Positions 1 to 10,842 of a stretch of 64,000 nucleotides of DNA are shown here, one piece after another. The DNA comes from Rhizorhabdus wittichii RW1 (GTDB taxonomy: Bacteria; Pseudomonadota; Alphaproteobacteria; Sphingomonadales; Sphingomonadaceae): assembly GCA_000016765.1 (NCBI GenBank), contig CP000699.1, positions 3,125,001 to 3,189,000 of the forward strand, given 5' to 3'. The translations under genes were made by a program, and so were the position numbers. The notes beneath the pieces were generated by a model that had not been told where the DNA came from, ran no database searches, and was given only the letters and a program-made list of their open reading frames with translations. Position 1 is the stretch's first letter. Each line of letters starts with the position of its first letter.

Positions 1-174
1 CGCGAGATAGCCCTGCGCCGCCCATTGGTCGCACTTGATCCGGATGCCCTCGTTCACCCCGAAGATCTCCTGGATGACGATGATCGCCGCCTTGGGCTCG
101 GAGACGGGCTGCGAGGTGTAGGCGAGGAACTCGTCGTCGCCGTGCAAGGTCTTGATCTCGGTATAGCTTTTCAC
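1..174 (-). CDS. Dienelactone hydrolase family protein (N-terminal part, runs off the window)
   Basis: Only the first 58 codons are present and the frame is open to base 1. The peptide starts V/M-KSYTEIKTLHGDDEFLAYTSQP and contains QEIFGVN, the early motif of dienelactone hydrolase (alpha/beta-hydrolase fold) proteins. The catalytic Cys-Asp-His residues would lie beyond the window. The GTG start at 174-172 overlaps the stop codon of the upstream methyltransferase gene by 4 nt (GTGA), which suggests translational coupling. Substrate is unknown; the family cleaves dienelactones or other small esters and lactones in the cytoplasm. Confidence 0.8.
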   Translation of the reverse strand, partial: MKSYTEIKTLHGDDEFLAYTSQPVSEPKAAIIVIQEIFGVNEGIRIKCDQWAAQGYLA

Positions 175-659
175 AGAAGGCCTCCTCGTCTCTCAGGGCG
201 TCTCTCATGGTCGAGCAACCATGTCTTGGTGATGATCCCGCGTCCGCCGGAATAATGACCGATCGTGCCGCCGCTGCCTACCACCCGGTGACAGGGGACG
301 ACGATCGGGAAGGGGTTGCGCGCGCAGGCCTGGCCGATCGCGCGCGGCGCCGATCCGGCGATCCGCGCGAGCGCGCCGTAGCTCAGCGTGTCGCCGGCCG
401 GGATCGCGACGATCGCGTCGCGCAGTGCCGCCCCGCGCGGGGTCGCGGCGGGGAGCAGCGGCAGGTCGAAGGCCGTCGCGCCGTCGTCGAAATAGGCCTG
501 GAGCTGGCGGATCGCCTCGGCCGCCGGGCCCTCCGCCGGTGCGTCGTCGATGTCGTCGGGCGCGGTGCGGTCGCCGAGGATGTGGATCGCGCGCAGCCAT
601 CGTGCGTCGGCCTCGATCAGGATCGGGCCGAGTGGGGAGGGGAGCAGGGTCGTCGTCAT
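171..659 (-). CDS. ogt: Methylated-DNA--[protein]-cysteine S-methyltransferase
   Basis: This is a suicide DNA-repair enzyme that moves the methyl group from O6-methylguanine to its own cysteine. The C-terminal half carries the acceptor motif VPCHRVVGSGG, preceded by SYGALARIAG in the DNA-binding part. I chose the ATG at 659 (MTTTLLPSPLGP), which gives about 162 aa, the size of free-standing Ogt without an Ada regulatory domain. An in-frame start further upstream would add 28 residues that do not look like the family. The stop overlaps the dienelactone hydrolase start by 4 nt, so the two are probably one transcript. Confidence 0.93.
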   Translation of the reverse strand: MTTTLLPSPLGPILIEADARWLRAIHILGDRTAPDDIDDAPAEGPAAEAIRQLQAYFDDGATAFDLPLLPAATPRGAALRDAIVAIPAGDTLSYGALARIAGSAPRAIGQACARNPFPIVVPCHRVVGSGGTIGHYSGGRGIITKTWLLDHERRPERRGGLL

Positions 660-760
660 CGGGGCATCTTCGCGGAGATCATGGGGGCCGACAATATGGA
701 CAGAGGCTTCGCGAAACTCTAGCCATGGGGCGGGACGTTTCAATGACCCGGAGGGCGCGC

Positions 761-1006
761 ATGAAGATCACCGTCGACGTCGACTGCACGCCCGAGGAGG
801 CGCGCCGCTTCATGGGCCTGCCCGACCTGTCGAGCGTCCATGACGCCTATGTCGAGAAGATGAAGAAGACGATCGAAGAAGGGGTGACCCCGGACACGCT
901 CGACACGATGATGCGCAACTGGATGCCGATGGGCGAGGCCGGCATGAACATGTGGCGCACGATGTTCGACCAGATCGGCCGTGCCGCCGGCACCCCTGGA
1001 AAATAG
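761..1006 (+). CDS. DUF6489 family protein
   Basis: A small acidic protein of 81 aa beginning MKITVDVDCTPEEARRFMGLP, a pattern I associate with a conserved sphingomonad family of unknown function (DUF6489). The ATG at 761 is preceded by GGAGGG at about 750. The protein is soluble, with no signal peptide or membrane segment, and looks mostly helical (EKMKKTIEEG, MWRTMFDQIG). Its 3' end overlaps the GTG start of mnmE by 26 nt in another frame, so co-transcription with mnmE is likely. The function is not known. Confidence 0.75.
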   Translation: MKITVDVDCTPEEARRFMGLPDLSSVHDAYVEKMKKTIEEGVTPDTLDTMMRNWMPMGEAGMNMWRTMFDQIGRAAGTPGK

Positions 1007-2303
1007 CCCCGGCGCTTCGGCGTCCGACACGATCTTCGCGCTGTCGAGCGGCGCTCCGCCGGCGGGGGTCGCGGTGGTGCGGATCAGCGGGCCGATGGCG
1101 GGCGTGGCGATCGACCGGCTGACCGGCAGCCGGCCGCGCCCCGCCGCGCGCCGCGCGAGCCTGCGCGCCCTGACCAATCCCGATGGTGGCGCGCTGCTCG
1201 ACCGGGCGCTGCTGCTCTGGCTGCCCGGTCCCGGCACCGCGACCGGCGAGGACATGGCCGAGCTTCACCTCCATGGCGGTCGCGCGGTGACGGCGGCGGT
1301 GCTCGCCGCGCTCGGCCGGCTGCCGGGCCTGCGCCCCGCTACGGCCGGCGAGTTCACCCGCCGCGCCTTCGAGACCGGGCGGATCGACCTCAACGAGGCC
1401 GAGGCGCTCGCTGACCTGCTCGCCGCCGAGACCGAGGCGCAGCGCCGCAACGCGATGCTGCTCGCGGGCGGGGCGCTCAGCCGCGCTCTGGAGGACTGGC
1501 AGCATCGCGTGCTGTCGCTGGCCGCGCGGCTCGAGGCGCAGCTCGACTTTTCCGACGAGGAGGACGTTGCGCCGCTCGATCCCGGCTTCGCCGCCGAACT
1601 GGCCGCGCTCGATGCCGAGGTCGTGCGGTGGCGTGGGCGGCTTCCCGTGGAACGACTCCGCGACGGCGTCCGGGTTGTGCTCGCGGGCCCGCCCAACGCT
1701 GGCAAGTCGACCCTGCTCAATGCCTTGGCCGGGCGCGAGGCGGCGATCGTCACGCCGATCGCCGGGACCACGCGCGACCTGATCGAGGCGCCGGTGGCCT
1801 TGGGCGGCATACCTTTCCTGCTCACCGACACCGCCGGACTCCATGAGGGGACAGGCGACGCGGTCGAGGCGATCGGCATCGATCGGGCGGGCCAGGCCAT
1901 CGCCGCCGCCGACATCGTCCTCTGGCTCGGTGATCCCGGCTGCGCCCCGGCGGGTTCGGTCCGGATCGGTGCCCAGGCCGACCGTCGGACGCACGACTCC
2001 GCCGCGCACGACCTGCTCGTCTCGGCGCGGAGCGGCACGGGGATGGACGATCTCGTCGCGCTGCTGCTCGATCGTGCCGCGGGGCTGTTGCCGGGCGAGG
2101 GGGAGGCGGCGCTGTCGGCGCGGCAGCGCGCGGCGCTCGACCGGCTCGGCGAGGCGCTGGCGCTGGCGCGGGAGGAGGGTGATCCGATCCTCGTCGCCGA
2201 GGGGTTGCGCCTCGCCCGCGCTGCGATCGACGCGTTGACCGGGCGCGCCGGGACCGAGGATATGCTCGACGGGCTGTTCGGCCGCTTCTGCATCGGCAAA
2301 TGA
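981..2303 (+). CDS. mnmE: tRNA uridine-5-carboxymethylaminomethyl(34) synthesis GTPase MnmE
   Basis: MnmE partners MnmG to modify U34 of certain tRNAs. In order the sequence shows an N-terminal formyl-THF-binding domain (DTIFALSSG...GVAVVRISG), a helical domain with an embedded G domain whose P-loop is GPPNAGKS and whose G3 is DTAG, and the hallmark C-terminal CIGK. The length of about 440 aa is slightly short for the family. The G4 position, usually NKxD, reads AQAD here ([10 protein letters not shown]), so guanine recognition may be altered. The start is a GTG inside the upstream gene. It is followed after 58 nt by mnmG, with a parS site in the gap. Confidence 0.95.
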   Translation: MPPAPLENSPGASASDTIFALSSGAPPAGVAVVRISGPMAGVAIDRLTGSRPRPAARRASLRALTNPDGGALLDRALLLWLPGPGTATGEDMAELHLHGGRAVTAAVLAALGRLPGLRPATAGEFTRRAFETGRIDLNEAEALADLLAAETEAQRRNAMLLAGGALSRALEDWQHRVLSLAARLEAQLDFSDEEDVAPLDPGFAAELAALDAEVVRWRGRLPVERLRDGVRVVLAGPPNAGKSTLLNALAGREAAIVTPIAGTTRDLIEAPVALGGIPFLLTDTAGLHEGTGDAVEAIGIDRAGQAIAAADIVLWLGDPGCAPAGSVRIGAQADRRTHDSAAHDLLVSARSGTGMDDLVALLLDRAAGLLPGEGEAALSARQRAALDRLGEALALAREEGDPILVAEGLRLARAAIDALTGRAGTEDMLDGLFGRFCIGK

Positions 2304-2306
2304 GCA

Positions 2307-2322
2307 TGTTCCACGTGGAACA
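2307..2322. promoter_or_regulatory. parS: parS centromere site 1
   Basis: TGTTCCACGTGGAACA is a perfect 16-bp palindrome (18 bp with the flanking A and T) in the mnmE-mnmG gap. It matches the bacterial ParB-binding consensus TGTTTCACGTGAAACA in its core. The parA and parB genes lie 2.5 kb downstream. Confidence 0.93.
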
Positions 2323-2361
2323 TTTTTGACTCCGGGCGCGGGGTCGGATAGCGCGCTGGCC

Positions 2362-4221
2362 ATGGCGGACAGCTTCGATGTGATCGTGGTCGGCGGCGGC
2401 CATGCCGGCTGCGAGGCGGCGGCGGCGGCGGCGCGGACGGGCGCGCGGACCGCGCTGGTCAGCATGCGTCGCGACATGATCGGGGCGATGTCGTGCAACC
2501 CCGCGATCGGCGGCCTCGGCAAAGGCCATCTCGTCCGCGAGGTCGATGCCTGCGACGGGCTGATCGCCCGCGCCGCCGATCGCGCCGCGATCCATTATCG
2601 CATGCTCAACAGCAGCAAGGGCGCGGCGGTGCAGGGACCGCGCGTCCAGGCCGATCGTAAACTCTACAAGGCAGCGATCCACGATCTGCTGGCCGAACTG
2701 CCTTCGCTGGAGATTGTCGAAGGCTCCGCCGAACGGCTGCTGCTCGACGATGTTTCACGTGGAACATCGGGGCTCGTTCTTGCCGATGGGCGGGAACTGA
2801 AGGCGGGCGCGGTGGTGCTCGCGACCGGCACCTTCCTCAATGCCCGGCTCCATTTCGGGATGGACTGCCGCACCGGCGGCCGGGTGGGGGAGGCGGCGGC
2901 GGTCGGACTCGCCGAACAGCTTCGCGCGCTCGACCTGCCGATCGCCCGGCTCAAGACCGGCACCCCGCCGCGTCTCGATGGACGGACGATCGACTGGGCC
3001 CGACTCGATCGCCAGCCTTCGGATGGGGAGGGCTGGACCTTCTCGGCGCTCACGCCTCACCGCCTCGTTCCGCAGCTCGCCTGCGCGATCACCCGGACCA
3101 ACCAGCGCACGCATGACGTGATCCGCGCTGGGCTCGACCGGTCGCCGCTCTTCTCGGGCGCGATCACCGGAGTGGGGCCGCGCTATTGCCCGTCGATCGA
3201 GGACAAGGTCCATCGCTTCGGCGATCGCGACGGGCACCAGATTTTTCTGGAGCCCGAAGGCCTCGACGATCCCACCGTCTATCCCAACGGCGTCTCGACT
3301 TCGTTGCCTGAGGACGTCCAGCTTGCGATGCTGCGGACGGTGCCCGGCCTGGAACGGGTCGAGATCCTCCAACCGGGCTATGCCGTCGAATATGATTATA
3401 TCGATCCGCGCGCGCTGACCGCCGGGCTGGCGTTGCGGGCGCTGCCGGGCCTGTTCTGCGCGGGGCAGATCAACGGCACGACCGGCTATGAGGAGGCCGC
3501 CGCGCAGGGGCTTGCCGCCGGGATGAACGCCGCCGCCTTTGCCGCTGGCCGCCCCGAAATCCATTTCGATCGCGCGACCAGCTATATCGGGGTGATGATT
3601 GACGACCTCACCCTGCAGGGCGTTTCCGAACCCTATCGGATGCTCACCGCCCGCGCGGAGTATCGGTTGCGGCTGCGCGCGGACAATGCCGGCACACGGT
3701 TGACCAGCTGGGCCGACGCGCACGGCGCGATCTCGGCCGCGCGGCGGATGTTCCACGTGGAACGCGAGGCGAGGCGGATAGCGATGGCCGATTGTCTCGA
3801 TAGGCGCATCGCGGGATCGGCCGAGCTGATCGCTGCCGGCGCGGCGGTCGCCGCCGACCACGCCCGACGCTCGCTCACCGAGTGGCTGCGTTTCCCCGAG
3901 GTCGGCGACGCCGAGCTGACCGTGCTGGCGCCTGAGCTTGTCGACGTCCCGGAGGATGTCCGCGCCGAGGTGATCCAGGACGGTCGCTACGCGCCCTATC
4001 TTGCCCGGCAGGATCAGGAGATCGCCAGGCTGCGCGCCGACGAGCGAATCGGTCTCGCCGTGATCGTCGATTATGGTGCGATTGCGGGCCTGTCGAACGA
4101 GATGGTCGAGCGGCTCAACGCGGCGCGGCCCGCCGACCTTGCGGCGGCGGGACGGGTGCGCGGCGTCACCCCGGCCGCGCTCGCCGCGATCATGGTCCAC
4201 GCCCGGCGGCTCGCGGCATGA
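2362..4221 (+). CDS. mnmG: tRNA uridine-5-carboxymethylaminomethyl(34) synthesis enzyme MnmG
   Basis: This is the FAD/NADH partner of MnmE in wobble-uridine modification. The N-terminus [20 protein letters not shown] is the FAD-binding GxGxxG motif, followed by [16 protein letters not shown]. The C-terminal part has the MnmE-interacting helices. The ATG at 2362 gives 619 aa, a normal length; an upstream TTG would add 12 atypical residues. Two parS sites (2751 and 3749) are embedded in the coding sequence, where they encode VSRGT and MFHVER. The stop overlaps the rsmG start (ATGA). Confidence 0.97.
   Translation: MADSFDVIVVGGGHAGCEAAAAAARTGARTALVSMRRDMIGAMSCNPAIGGLGKGHLVREVDACDGLIARAADRAAIHYRMLNSSKGAAVQGPRVQADRKLYKAAIHDLLAELPSLEIVEGSAERLLLDDVSRGTSGLVLADGRELKAGAVVLATGTFLNARLHFGMDCRTGGRVGEAAAVGLAEQLRALDLPIARLKTGTPPRLDGRTIDWARLDRQPSDGEGWTFSALTPHRLVPQLACAITRTNQRTHDVIRAGLDRSPLFSGAITGVGPRYCPSIEDKVHRFGDRDGHQIFLEPEGLDDPTVYPNGVSTSLPEDVQLAMLRTVPGLERVEILQPGYAVEYDYIDPRALTAGLALRALPGLFCAGQINGTTGYEEAAAQGLAAGMNAAAFAAGRPEIHFDRATSYIGVMIDDLTLQGVSEPYRMLTARAEYRLRLRADNAGTRLTSWADAHGAISAARRMFHVEREARRIAMADCLDRRIAGSAELIAAGAAVAADHARRSLTEWLRFPEVGDAELTVLAPELVDVPEDVRAEVIQDGRYAPYLARQDQEIARLRADERIGLAVIVDYGAIAGLSNEMVERLNAARPADLAAAGRVRGVTPAALAAIMVHARRLAA
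2751..2766. promoter_or_regulatory. parS: parS centromere site 2 (inside mnmG)
   Basis: TGTTTCACGTGGAACA has one half identical to the classical parS half-site TGTTTCAC and the other half GTGGAACA. It lies within mnmG, 444 bp from site 1. Confidence 0.9.
3749..3764. promoter_or_regulatory. parS: parS centromere site 3 (inside mnmG)
   Basis: TGTTCCACGTGGAACG differs from a perfect palindrome only in its last base. It lies within mnmG, 998 bp from site 2. Confidence 0.85.
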
Positions 4222-4871
4222 GCATGACCGAGCAGGAGGCGCGCGCCTGGATCGAGGGGCGTGTTCCACGTGGAACAATGGCGGGGCTGGAGAAGCTCGT
4301 CGCGATGATCCTCGACGAGATGCCGCGCCAGAACCTCATCGCCGCATCGACCGCCGAGTCGATCTGGACGCGCCATATCGTCGACTCGGCGCAGCTCGTG
4401 CCGATGGTCGGGAAGGGCGGACCGCTGCGCTGGATCGACCTCGGTTCGGGTGCGGGCTTTCCCGGCATGGTCGTCGCGCTGATGCTGCCCGAGCTCCGCA
4501 TGACCCTGGTCGAGTCGCGCCGCAAGCGGATCGACTTCCTGCGCTTCATGGCCGAATCGCTCGGCATCGCCGATCGGGTGACGGTGGCGGGCCAGCGGCT
4601 GGAGATGCTCGAATCGAGCCCGCACGACGTGATCAGCGCGCGCGCCTTCGCGCCGCTCGACCGGCTGCTGCCGCTCGCGCACCGTTTTTCGCACGATGCG
4701 ACGCTCTGGCTGCTGCCGAAAGGGCGCAGCGCAGCATCCGAACTGGAAGCCGTAACCACTTCGTGGCAGGGTGATTTCCGGGTCGTTCCGAGCATGACCG
4801 ACCCGGAGGCGGCGATCATCGTCGCGTCGCAGGTTCAGCCCCGTGGAAAAGGTCAAAAGGGACGCCGATGA
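4218..4871 (+). CDS. rsmG: 16S rRNA (guanine(527)-N(7))-methyltransferase RsmG
   Basis: RsmG methylates G527 of 16S rRNA using S-adenosylmethionine. The SAM-binding motif [11 protein letters not shown] is clear, preceded by [11 protein letters not shown], which is typical of GidB. The length of 217 aa fits. The ATG at 4218 overlaps the mnmG stop, and the 3' end overlaps parA by 4 nt, so mnmG-rsmG-parA-parB looks like one translationally coupled operon. A perfect parS lies in the first 60 nt of the gene and encodes the RVPRGT segment, an N-terminal stretch that is not part of the conserved fold. Confidence 0.95.
   Translation: MSMTEQEARAWIEGRVPRGTMAGLEKLVAMILDEMPRQNLIAASTAESIWTRHIVDSAQLVPMVGKGGPLRWIDLGSGAGFPGMVVALMLPELRMTLVESRRKRIDFLRFMAESLGIADRVTVAGQRLEMLESSPHDVISARAFAPLDRLLPLAHRFSHDATLWLLPKGRSAASELEAVTTSWQGDFRVVPSMTDPEAAIIVASQVQPRGKGQKGRR
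4262..4277. promoter_or_regulatory. parS: parS centromere site 4 (inside rsmG)
   Basis: TGTTCCACGTGGAACA is a perfect palindrome identical to site 1, at the 5' end of rsmG and about 600 bp upstream of parA. Confidence 0.92.
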
Positions 4872-5643
4872 TCCGCATCGCGATCGCCAACCAGAAGGGC
4901 GGGGTGGGCAAGACGACCACCGCGATCAACCTCGCCACCGCGCTGGCGGCGACGGGCTGGCGGGTGCTGCTCGTCGACTTCGATCCGCAGGGCAACGCCT
5001 CGACCGGGCTCGGCGTCGACCAGGCCTCGCGCGAGCGGTCGAGCTACGAGCTGCTCCGCCGCGACTGCACGCTCGGCGAGGCGGTGGTCGCGACCAAGAT
5101 TCCGCGGCTCGACATCGTCCCCGCGACGGTCGACCTGACCGGCGCCGAGATCGAGCTGATCGACGTCGAGAAGCGCACCCACCGGCTCCACGACGCGCTC
5201 GCCCAGGACGAGAATCGCTGGGACGTCTGCCTGATCGATTGTCCGCCCTCGCTCGGCCTGCTCACCGTCAACGCGCTGGTCGCGGCGAACATGATGCTGG
5301 TGCCGCTGCAATGCGAATTCTTCGCGCTCGAAGGATTGACCCAGCTGCTCCAGACGATCGAGCGGGTGCGCGCGCGCTTCAATCCGCAGCTCTCGATCCT
5401 GGGAGTCGCGCTGACCATGTACGACCGGCGCAACCGGCTGTCCGAACAGGTGGCCGCCGATGTGCGCGATGTTTTGGGGAATGTGGTGTTCGAAACGGTG
5501 ATCCCGCGCAACGTCCGCCTGTCCGAAGCGCCGAGCCATGGCGTGCCGGCGCTGATCTACGACCATCGCTGCCCGGGGTCCGAGGCCTATATCGCCCTCG
5601 CGCGCGAGTGCATCGCCCGGCTGACCAACAAGGCGCAGGCGGC

Positions 5644-5647
<4 letters not shown>
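4868..5647 (+). CDS. parA: Chromosome partitioning ATPase ParA (Soj type)
   Basis: This Walker-type ATPase drives origin segregation together with ParB and parS. The deviant Walker A motif KGGVGKTTTAINLA is at residues 10-23, followed by VDFDPQGNAS (Walker A') and CLIDCPPSLG (Walker B). At 259 aa it starts directly with the ATPase fold and lacks the N-terminal DNA-binding extension of plasmid type Ia ParA, which fits a chromosomal Soj protein. The start overlaps rsmG and the stop overlaps parB, each by 4 nt. Confidence 0.97.
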
Positions 5648-6540
<893 letters not shown>

Positions 6541-6600
6541 GACGGCGTGCGAAGCGCCTCGGATGGGGTGGCGGTTCCCGTATTAAGCGATTGATCTACA

Positions 6601-6662
6601 ATCCCTCTCCCTTGGGGAGAGGGAAGGGCCCGCCGCCGCAGACGGTGGGAGGGTGAGGGCAC
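6601..6662. repeat. Intergenic hairpin repeat between convergent parB and holA
   Basis: CCCTCTCCCTTGGGGAGAGGG (6603-6623) is a perfect stem-loop followed by a G/C-rich tail ending in GGGAGGGTGAGGGC. It sits in the 230-bp gap between convergent genes and may act as a terminator for either. No gene is visible in the rest of the gap. Confidence 0.6.
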
Positions 6663-6770
6663 ATGCGCCTCTCTTCCCACGGCATCTCAACATCGCACAG
6701 ACATGGGCTCCGGCCTTCGCTGGAGCGACGGGTCAGTTGAGACTTTGGTCGAGCTACTTCAGACCCGGTC

Positions 6771-7793
6771 TCAGCGCCGCGCCGAGGCGGCGACCCGCGC
6801 GATGGTGAGAAGTTCCTCGCCGATCAATATCATGCCGGGCGATCCTGAGCGCTTATAGGCGCGTTCGAGCGCGGCGAGGCGGGTGGTGGCGGTGGCGATG
6901 CGGTCCGGCGACCAGCGCTGAAGAAGCCCGGCCACCACCTTCTGATCCTTCCAGAAGATCGCCTTGCCGGCACCCGCCATCACCGCGTCGACGCTCTGGC
7001 CGGCGGCGACCTCGGCGCGCAGCGGAGCGATCTGGGCGAGCCGGCGGAGCACCGCGCGGACCGCGCCGATCGCCTCGGGCGCGCCGATCAGCGCCAGTTC
7101 GGCCGCCGCCTGTTCGGGCCGTCCGCCCATCACCGCGTCGACGATCGCGCTGAGGTCGCTCTCGTCGTTGACCGCGCCGATCGTCTCGAAGGCGGCCGCG
7201 TCGGCGGGCTTGGGATCGTCGGGGCTCGCATCGAGGAACAGCGCCAGCTTCTCCAGCTCGCGCGCGATCAGCGCGCGGTCGGCATTGGTCGCGGCGACGA
7301 TCGCCTGCGCGGCGCGCGGATCGAGCCGCAGCCCCAGTTCGCGCGCGATGTCGACCGCGACCTGGTCGGCGGCGCGGCCCTCGGGCAGGTAGGAGGCGAA
7401 GGCGAGCGCCATCGGGGAGGCGAGGGCGAGCTTCACCAGCTTCGCGTCCTTGCGCAGGTTCCCGGCGATCACGACCACCGGATTGCCGCCCGAGGCCGCC
7501 TCCAGCAGCGCCTGCGCGGCATCGATGATCTCGTCGCCAGCCGGATCGACCCGGATGTGGCGGGCGCCCCCGAACAGGGAGATCGAGGCGGCCTCGTCGG
7601 CCAGCCGGGCGGGATCTTCCTTGAGCTGGGCGCCGGCGAGGTCGATCCGTTCGGCCTCGGCGCCCATTGCCTTGTCGATCCGCGCGGCCAGCGCGCGCGA
7701 TCCCGATTCATCGGGGCCGTAGAGCAGGATCAGCCGGACGGCGGGATCGGGTCGGTCGAGCGCCCGCTGGATCTGGCCGGCATCGGCTTTCAT
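6771..7793 (-). CDS. holA: DNA polymerase III subunit delta
   Basis: HolA opens the beta sliding clamp as part of the clamp loader. The 340-aa protein starts MKADAGQIQRALDRPDPAVRL and shows the HolA pattern: a P-loop-like GPDESGSRALAARI without a complete Walker A, a middle AAA lid region (DRALIARELEKLALF) and a C-terminal helical collar (FWKDQKVVAGLLQRW). It is last in the minus-strand run DUF3576-leuS-lptE-holA, 24 nt after lptE. Confidence 0.93.
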   Translation of the reverse strand: MKADAGQIQRALDRPDPAVRLILLYGPDESGSRALAARIDKAMGAEAERIDLAGAQLKEDPARLADEAASISLFGGARHIRVDPAGDEIIDAAQALLEAASGGNPVVVIAGNLRKDAKLVKLALASPMALAFASYLPEGRAADQVAVDIARELGLRLDPRAAQAIVAATNADRALIARELEKLALFLDASPDDPKPADAAAFETIGAVNDESDLSAIVDAVMGGRPEQAAAELALIGAPEAIGAVRAVLRRLAQIAPLRAEVAAGQSVDAVMAGAGKAIFWKDQKVVAGLLQRWSPDRIATATTRLAALERAYKRSGSPGMILIGEELLTIARVAASARR

Positions 7794-7817
7794 GACGGGC
7801 TCATCGGCATCGCGCGC

Positions 7818-8324
7818 TCACTGGCCCGCGCTGCGCCCCGCATAGGTGGCGAGGCGCGCGACGATCTGGTCGGCGAGATTCTCGGTCAGCCGTTCGAGCG
7901 CGGTCTGCTCGGCGGCGACGGTGGAATATTCGGAGCCGGTGACGTCGATGCCGGCATCGGCCGCGGCGGTCTGGTCGAGCAGAACGCCGCCGGTCGCCGC
8001 GTCGAGCAGGCGATAGCGCGCGCGCAGCGTCCGCCGCTCGCGGCTGACCGCATTGTCCTGGCGGATGCCGAAGCCGGTGATCTGGTCGTCGAGCTCGACT
8101 TCGAGCCGGAAGCGCGGCGTCGTCTCGCCCTGGCGGTGGAGCCGGTCGTTGAGCGCGTTGCGGATCAGCCAGCCGCTCTGCCCACCGACCGGCGCGACCT
8201 CGACCGCGCGCAGCGACGAGGCGACCGATCCGGCGCCGCCGTCGGCATAGAGTGGCCGGAGCGCGCAGCCGGGCAGCGCCGCGACCGCGCCGGCCAGGGC
8301 GATCAGGGCCGCCAGCCGCTTCAT
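7818..8324 (-). CDS. lptE: LPS-assembly lipoprotein LptE
   Basis: LptE is the outer-membrane plug lipoprotein of the LptD translocon that inserts lipopolysaccharide. The 168-aa protein has a lipoprotein signal peptide ending in the lipobox LPGC (Cys about 20), then [11 protein letters not shown], the typical LptE N-terminus. Its position between leuS and holA is the conserved alphaproteobacterial order. It overlaps the leuS stop by 4 nt (ATGA). Sequence conservation in this family is low, so the identification rests on lipobox, length and neighbours together. Confidence 0.9.
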   Translation of the reverse strand: MKRLAALIALAGAVAALPGCALRPLYADGGAGSVASSLRAVEVAPVGGQSGWLIRNALNDRLHRQGETTPRFRLEVELDDQITGFGIRQDNAVSRERRTLRARYRLLDAATGGVLLDQTAAADAGIDVTGSEYSTVAAEQTALERLTENLADQIVARLATYAGRSAGQ

Positions 8325-10828
8325 GCGACGATGTTCACCAGGCGGTCGGGAACGACGATCACCTTGCGCGGCGCGGCGCCTTCGAGCAGCCGGGTGATCT
8401 TCTCCGATTCGAGCGCCATCCGTTCGAGCGCGTCCTTGGGCGCGCCCTTGGGGGCGGTCAGCGTGTCGCGCAGCTTGCCGTTGACCTGCACCGCGATCGT
8501 CACCTCGTCGTCGACCAGCAGCGCGGGATCATGCGCCGGCCAGGCCGCATCGGCAACCAGCCCCTGCTCGCCGAGCCGGGCCCAGGCTTCTTCCGCCAGG
8601 TGCGGCACCATCGGCGCGACGAGGCGGACCAGCGCGCGCGCGGCGGCGGCGCGGCTCGCCGACGGCGCGGCCTTCTCGATCGCGTTGGACAGCTCGTGGA
8701 TCTTGGCGACGGCGCGGTTGAAGCCGAGCGCCTCGATGTCGGCGGCGATGCCGGCGATCGCCTTGTGGAGCTTGCGGTCGAGCTCCCGGTCCTCGCCGTC
8801 CCCGGCCTCGGAAACGTCGGTGATCCGCCACAGCCGGTTGACGAAGCGCCAGCAGCCCTCGATGCCGCTCTCGGTCCATTCGAGGTCGCGCTCGGGCGGG
8901 CTGTCGGACAGCATGAACCAGCGTACCGCGTCCGCGCCGTACTGCTCGACGATCGGGGCCGGATCGACGACATTCTTCTTCGACTTGGACATCTTCTCGA
9001 TGCGGCCGACCGTCGCCGGCGCGCCGGTCGCGACGACGATGCCGTCGGAGACCTCCTCGGGGCTCAGCCATTGGCCGGCCGGGTCCTTGTAGGTCTCGTG
9101 CGTCACCATGCCCTGGGTGAACAGGCCGGTGAACGGCTCCTTGACCCCGATCCTGCCGATCCGTTCGAGCGCGCGGGTCCAGAAGCGGGCGTAGAGCAGG
9201 TGGAGGATCGCATGCTCGACCCCGCCGATATACTGGCCGACCGGCATCCAGCTCTCCGCGACCGCGCGGTCGAACGGCTTGTCTGACGGCTGGCTGGCGA
9301 AGCGGATGAAATACCAGGAGGAATCGACGAAGGTGTCGAGCGTGTCGGTCTCGCGCCGCGCGGGCTTGCCGCAGCTCGGGCAGTCGACATGCTTCCAGGT
9401 CGGATGGCGGTCGAGCGGGTTGCCGGGGATGTCGAAGGCGACGTCCTCGGGCAGCACGACGGGCAGCTGGTCATGCGGCACGGGAACCGCGCCGCAGCCC
9501 TCGCAATGGATGATCGGGATCGGCGTGCCCCAATAGCGCTGGCGCGACACGCCCCAGTCGCGCAGCCGCCACACGGTGGTGCCCTGGCCCCAGCCCCCTG
9601 CCTCGGCGCGGGCGATCACCGCCGCCTTCGCCTCCTCGACCGACAGGCCGTCGAGGAAGGCCGAATTGACGATGCGGCCGGGCCCGACATAGGCCTCGTC
9701 GCCGATCGGCGCAGCGGCCTCCTCGGGGGAGGGAGCGACGACCCGCTTGACCGGCAGCGCATATTTGCGCGCGAAGTCGAGGTCACGCTGGTCGTGCGCC
9801 GGGCAGCCGAACACCGCGCCGGTGCCATAGTCCATCAGCACGAAATTGGCGACGAACAGCGGCAGCTTCCAGTCGGGGTCGAGCGGGTGGACCACCGACA
9901 GGCCGGTGTCGTAGCCCTTCTTCTCGGCGGTCTCGATCTCGGCCGCGGCGGTGCCGGTGCGCTTGCAGTCGGCGATGAACGCCTGCAGCGCCGGGTTGCC
10001 CGCGCTCAACGCCTGCGCGATCGGGTGATCGGCGGCGATCGCGGCGAAGCTGGCGCCGAACATGGTGTCGGGCCGCGTCGTGAACACGTCGAAGCTGGTC
10101 AGGTCACCCGCAGGCGCATCCAATACGAAGGTGAAGCGCATGCCCTGCGACTTGCCGATCCAGTTCTCCTGCATCGTCCGGACCTTTTCGGGCCACTGGT
10201 CGAGCGTATCGAGGCCGTCGAGCAGGTCGTCGGCGAAATCGGTGATCTTGAGGAACCACTGGTTGAGCTTGCGCCGTTCGACCAGCGCGCCCGATCGCCA
10301 GCCGCGCCCGTCGATCACCTGCTCGTTGGCGAGCACGGTCATGTCGACCGGGTCCCAGTTGACGGCCGATTCCTTGCGGTAGACCAGGCCCGCCGCGTAG
10401 AGATCGAGGAACAGCGCCTGTTCCTGGCCGTAATAATCGGGCTCGCAGGTCGCCAGCTCGCGGCTCCAGTCGAGCGCGAAGCCGATCCGCTTGAGCTGAT
10501 CGCGCATCGCCGCGATGTTGGCGCGGGTCCAGTCGCCGGGATGGACCTTCTTCTCCATCGCCGCATTCTCGGCCGGCATGCCGAACGCGTCCCACCCCAT
10601 CGGGTGGAGCACCTCGAAGCCCTTCATCCGCCGGTAGCGGGCGAGCACGTCGCCCATCGTATAGTTGCGGACATGGCCCATGTGGATGCGCCCCGACGGA
10701 TAGGGGAACATCTCCAGCACATAGGATTTGGGCTTGGGACTGTCGTCGCGCGCCTGGAAGGTGCCCTGGCTTTCCCAGACCCCCTGCCAGTGCGCGTCCG
10801 CCTTGAGATGGTTGAAACGCGCGCTCAC
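8321..10828 (-). CDS. leuS: Leucine--tRNA ligase
   Basis: This class I aminoacyl-tRNA synthetase charges tRNA-Leu. It carries the HIGH-type motif [12 protein letters not shown] near residue 45, the CP1 editing domain, and KMSKSKKN in the C-terminal half, with an anticodon-binding and C-terminal domain after it. I chose the GTG at 10828 ([12 protein letters not shown]), giving 835 aa; the frame is open for a further 300 nt upstream but that stretch has no family similarity and overlaps the DUF3576 gene. The gap to that gene is 14 nt and the stop overlaps lptE. Confidence 0.96.
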   Translation of the reverse strand: MSARFNHLKADAHWQGVWESQGTFQARDDSPKPKSYVLEMFPYPSGRIHMGHVRNYTMGDVLARYRRMKGFEVLHPMGWDAFGMPAENAAMEKKVHPGDWTRANIAAMRDQLKRIGFALDWSRELATCEPDYYGQEQALFLDLYAAGLVYRKESAVNWDPVDMTVLANEQVIDGRGWRSGALVERRKLNQWFLKITDFADDLLDGLDTLDQWPEKVRTMQENWIGKSQGMRFTFVLDAPAGDLTSFDVFTTRPDTMFGASFAAIAADHPIAQALSAGNPALQAFIADCKRTGTAAAEIETAEKKGYDTGLSVVHPLDPDWKLPLFVANFVLMDYGTGAVFGCPAHDQRDLDFARKYALPVKRVVAPSPEEAAAPIGDEAYVGPGRIVNSAFLDGLSVEEAKAAVIARAEAGGWGQGTTVWRLRDWGVSRQRYWGTPIPIIHCEGCGAVPVPHDQLPVVLPEDVAFDIPGNPLDRHPTWKHVDCPSCGKPARRETDTLDTFVDSSWYFIRFASQPSDKPFDRAVAESWMPVGQYIGGVEHAILHLLYARFWTRALERIGRIGVKEPFTGLFTQGMVTHETYKDPAGQWLSPEEVSDGIVVATGAPATVGRIEKMSKSKKNVVDPAPIVEQYGADAVRWFMLSDSPPERDLEWTESGIEGCWRFVNRLWRITDVSEAGDGEDRELDRKLHKAIAGIAADIEALGFNRAVAKIHELSNAIEKAAPSASRAAAARALVRLVAPMVPHLAEEAWARLGEQGLVADAAWPAHDPALLVDDEVTIAVQVNGKLRDTLTAPKGAPKDALERMALESEKITRLLEGAAPRKVIVVPDRLVNIVA

Positions 10829-10842
10829 TCTGTATTCCGCTT

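Noticed and set aside
1641-1654. parS-like TTCCCGTGGAAC inside mnmE
   Set aside because: One base of the central ACGT is missing and the outer TG/CA are absent; it does not meet the 16-bp palindrome.
810-2522. Long minus-strand open frames antisense to mnmE and mnmG
   Set aside because: High GC content leaves long frames on the antisense strand; arginine/proline-rich translation and no motif support.
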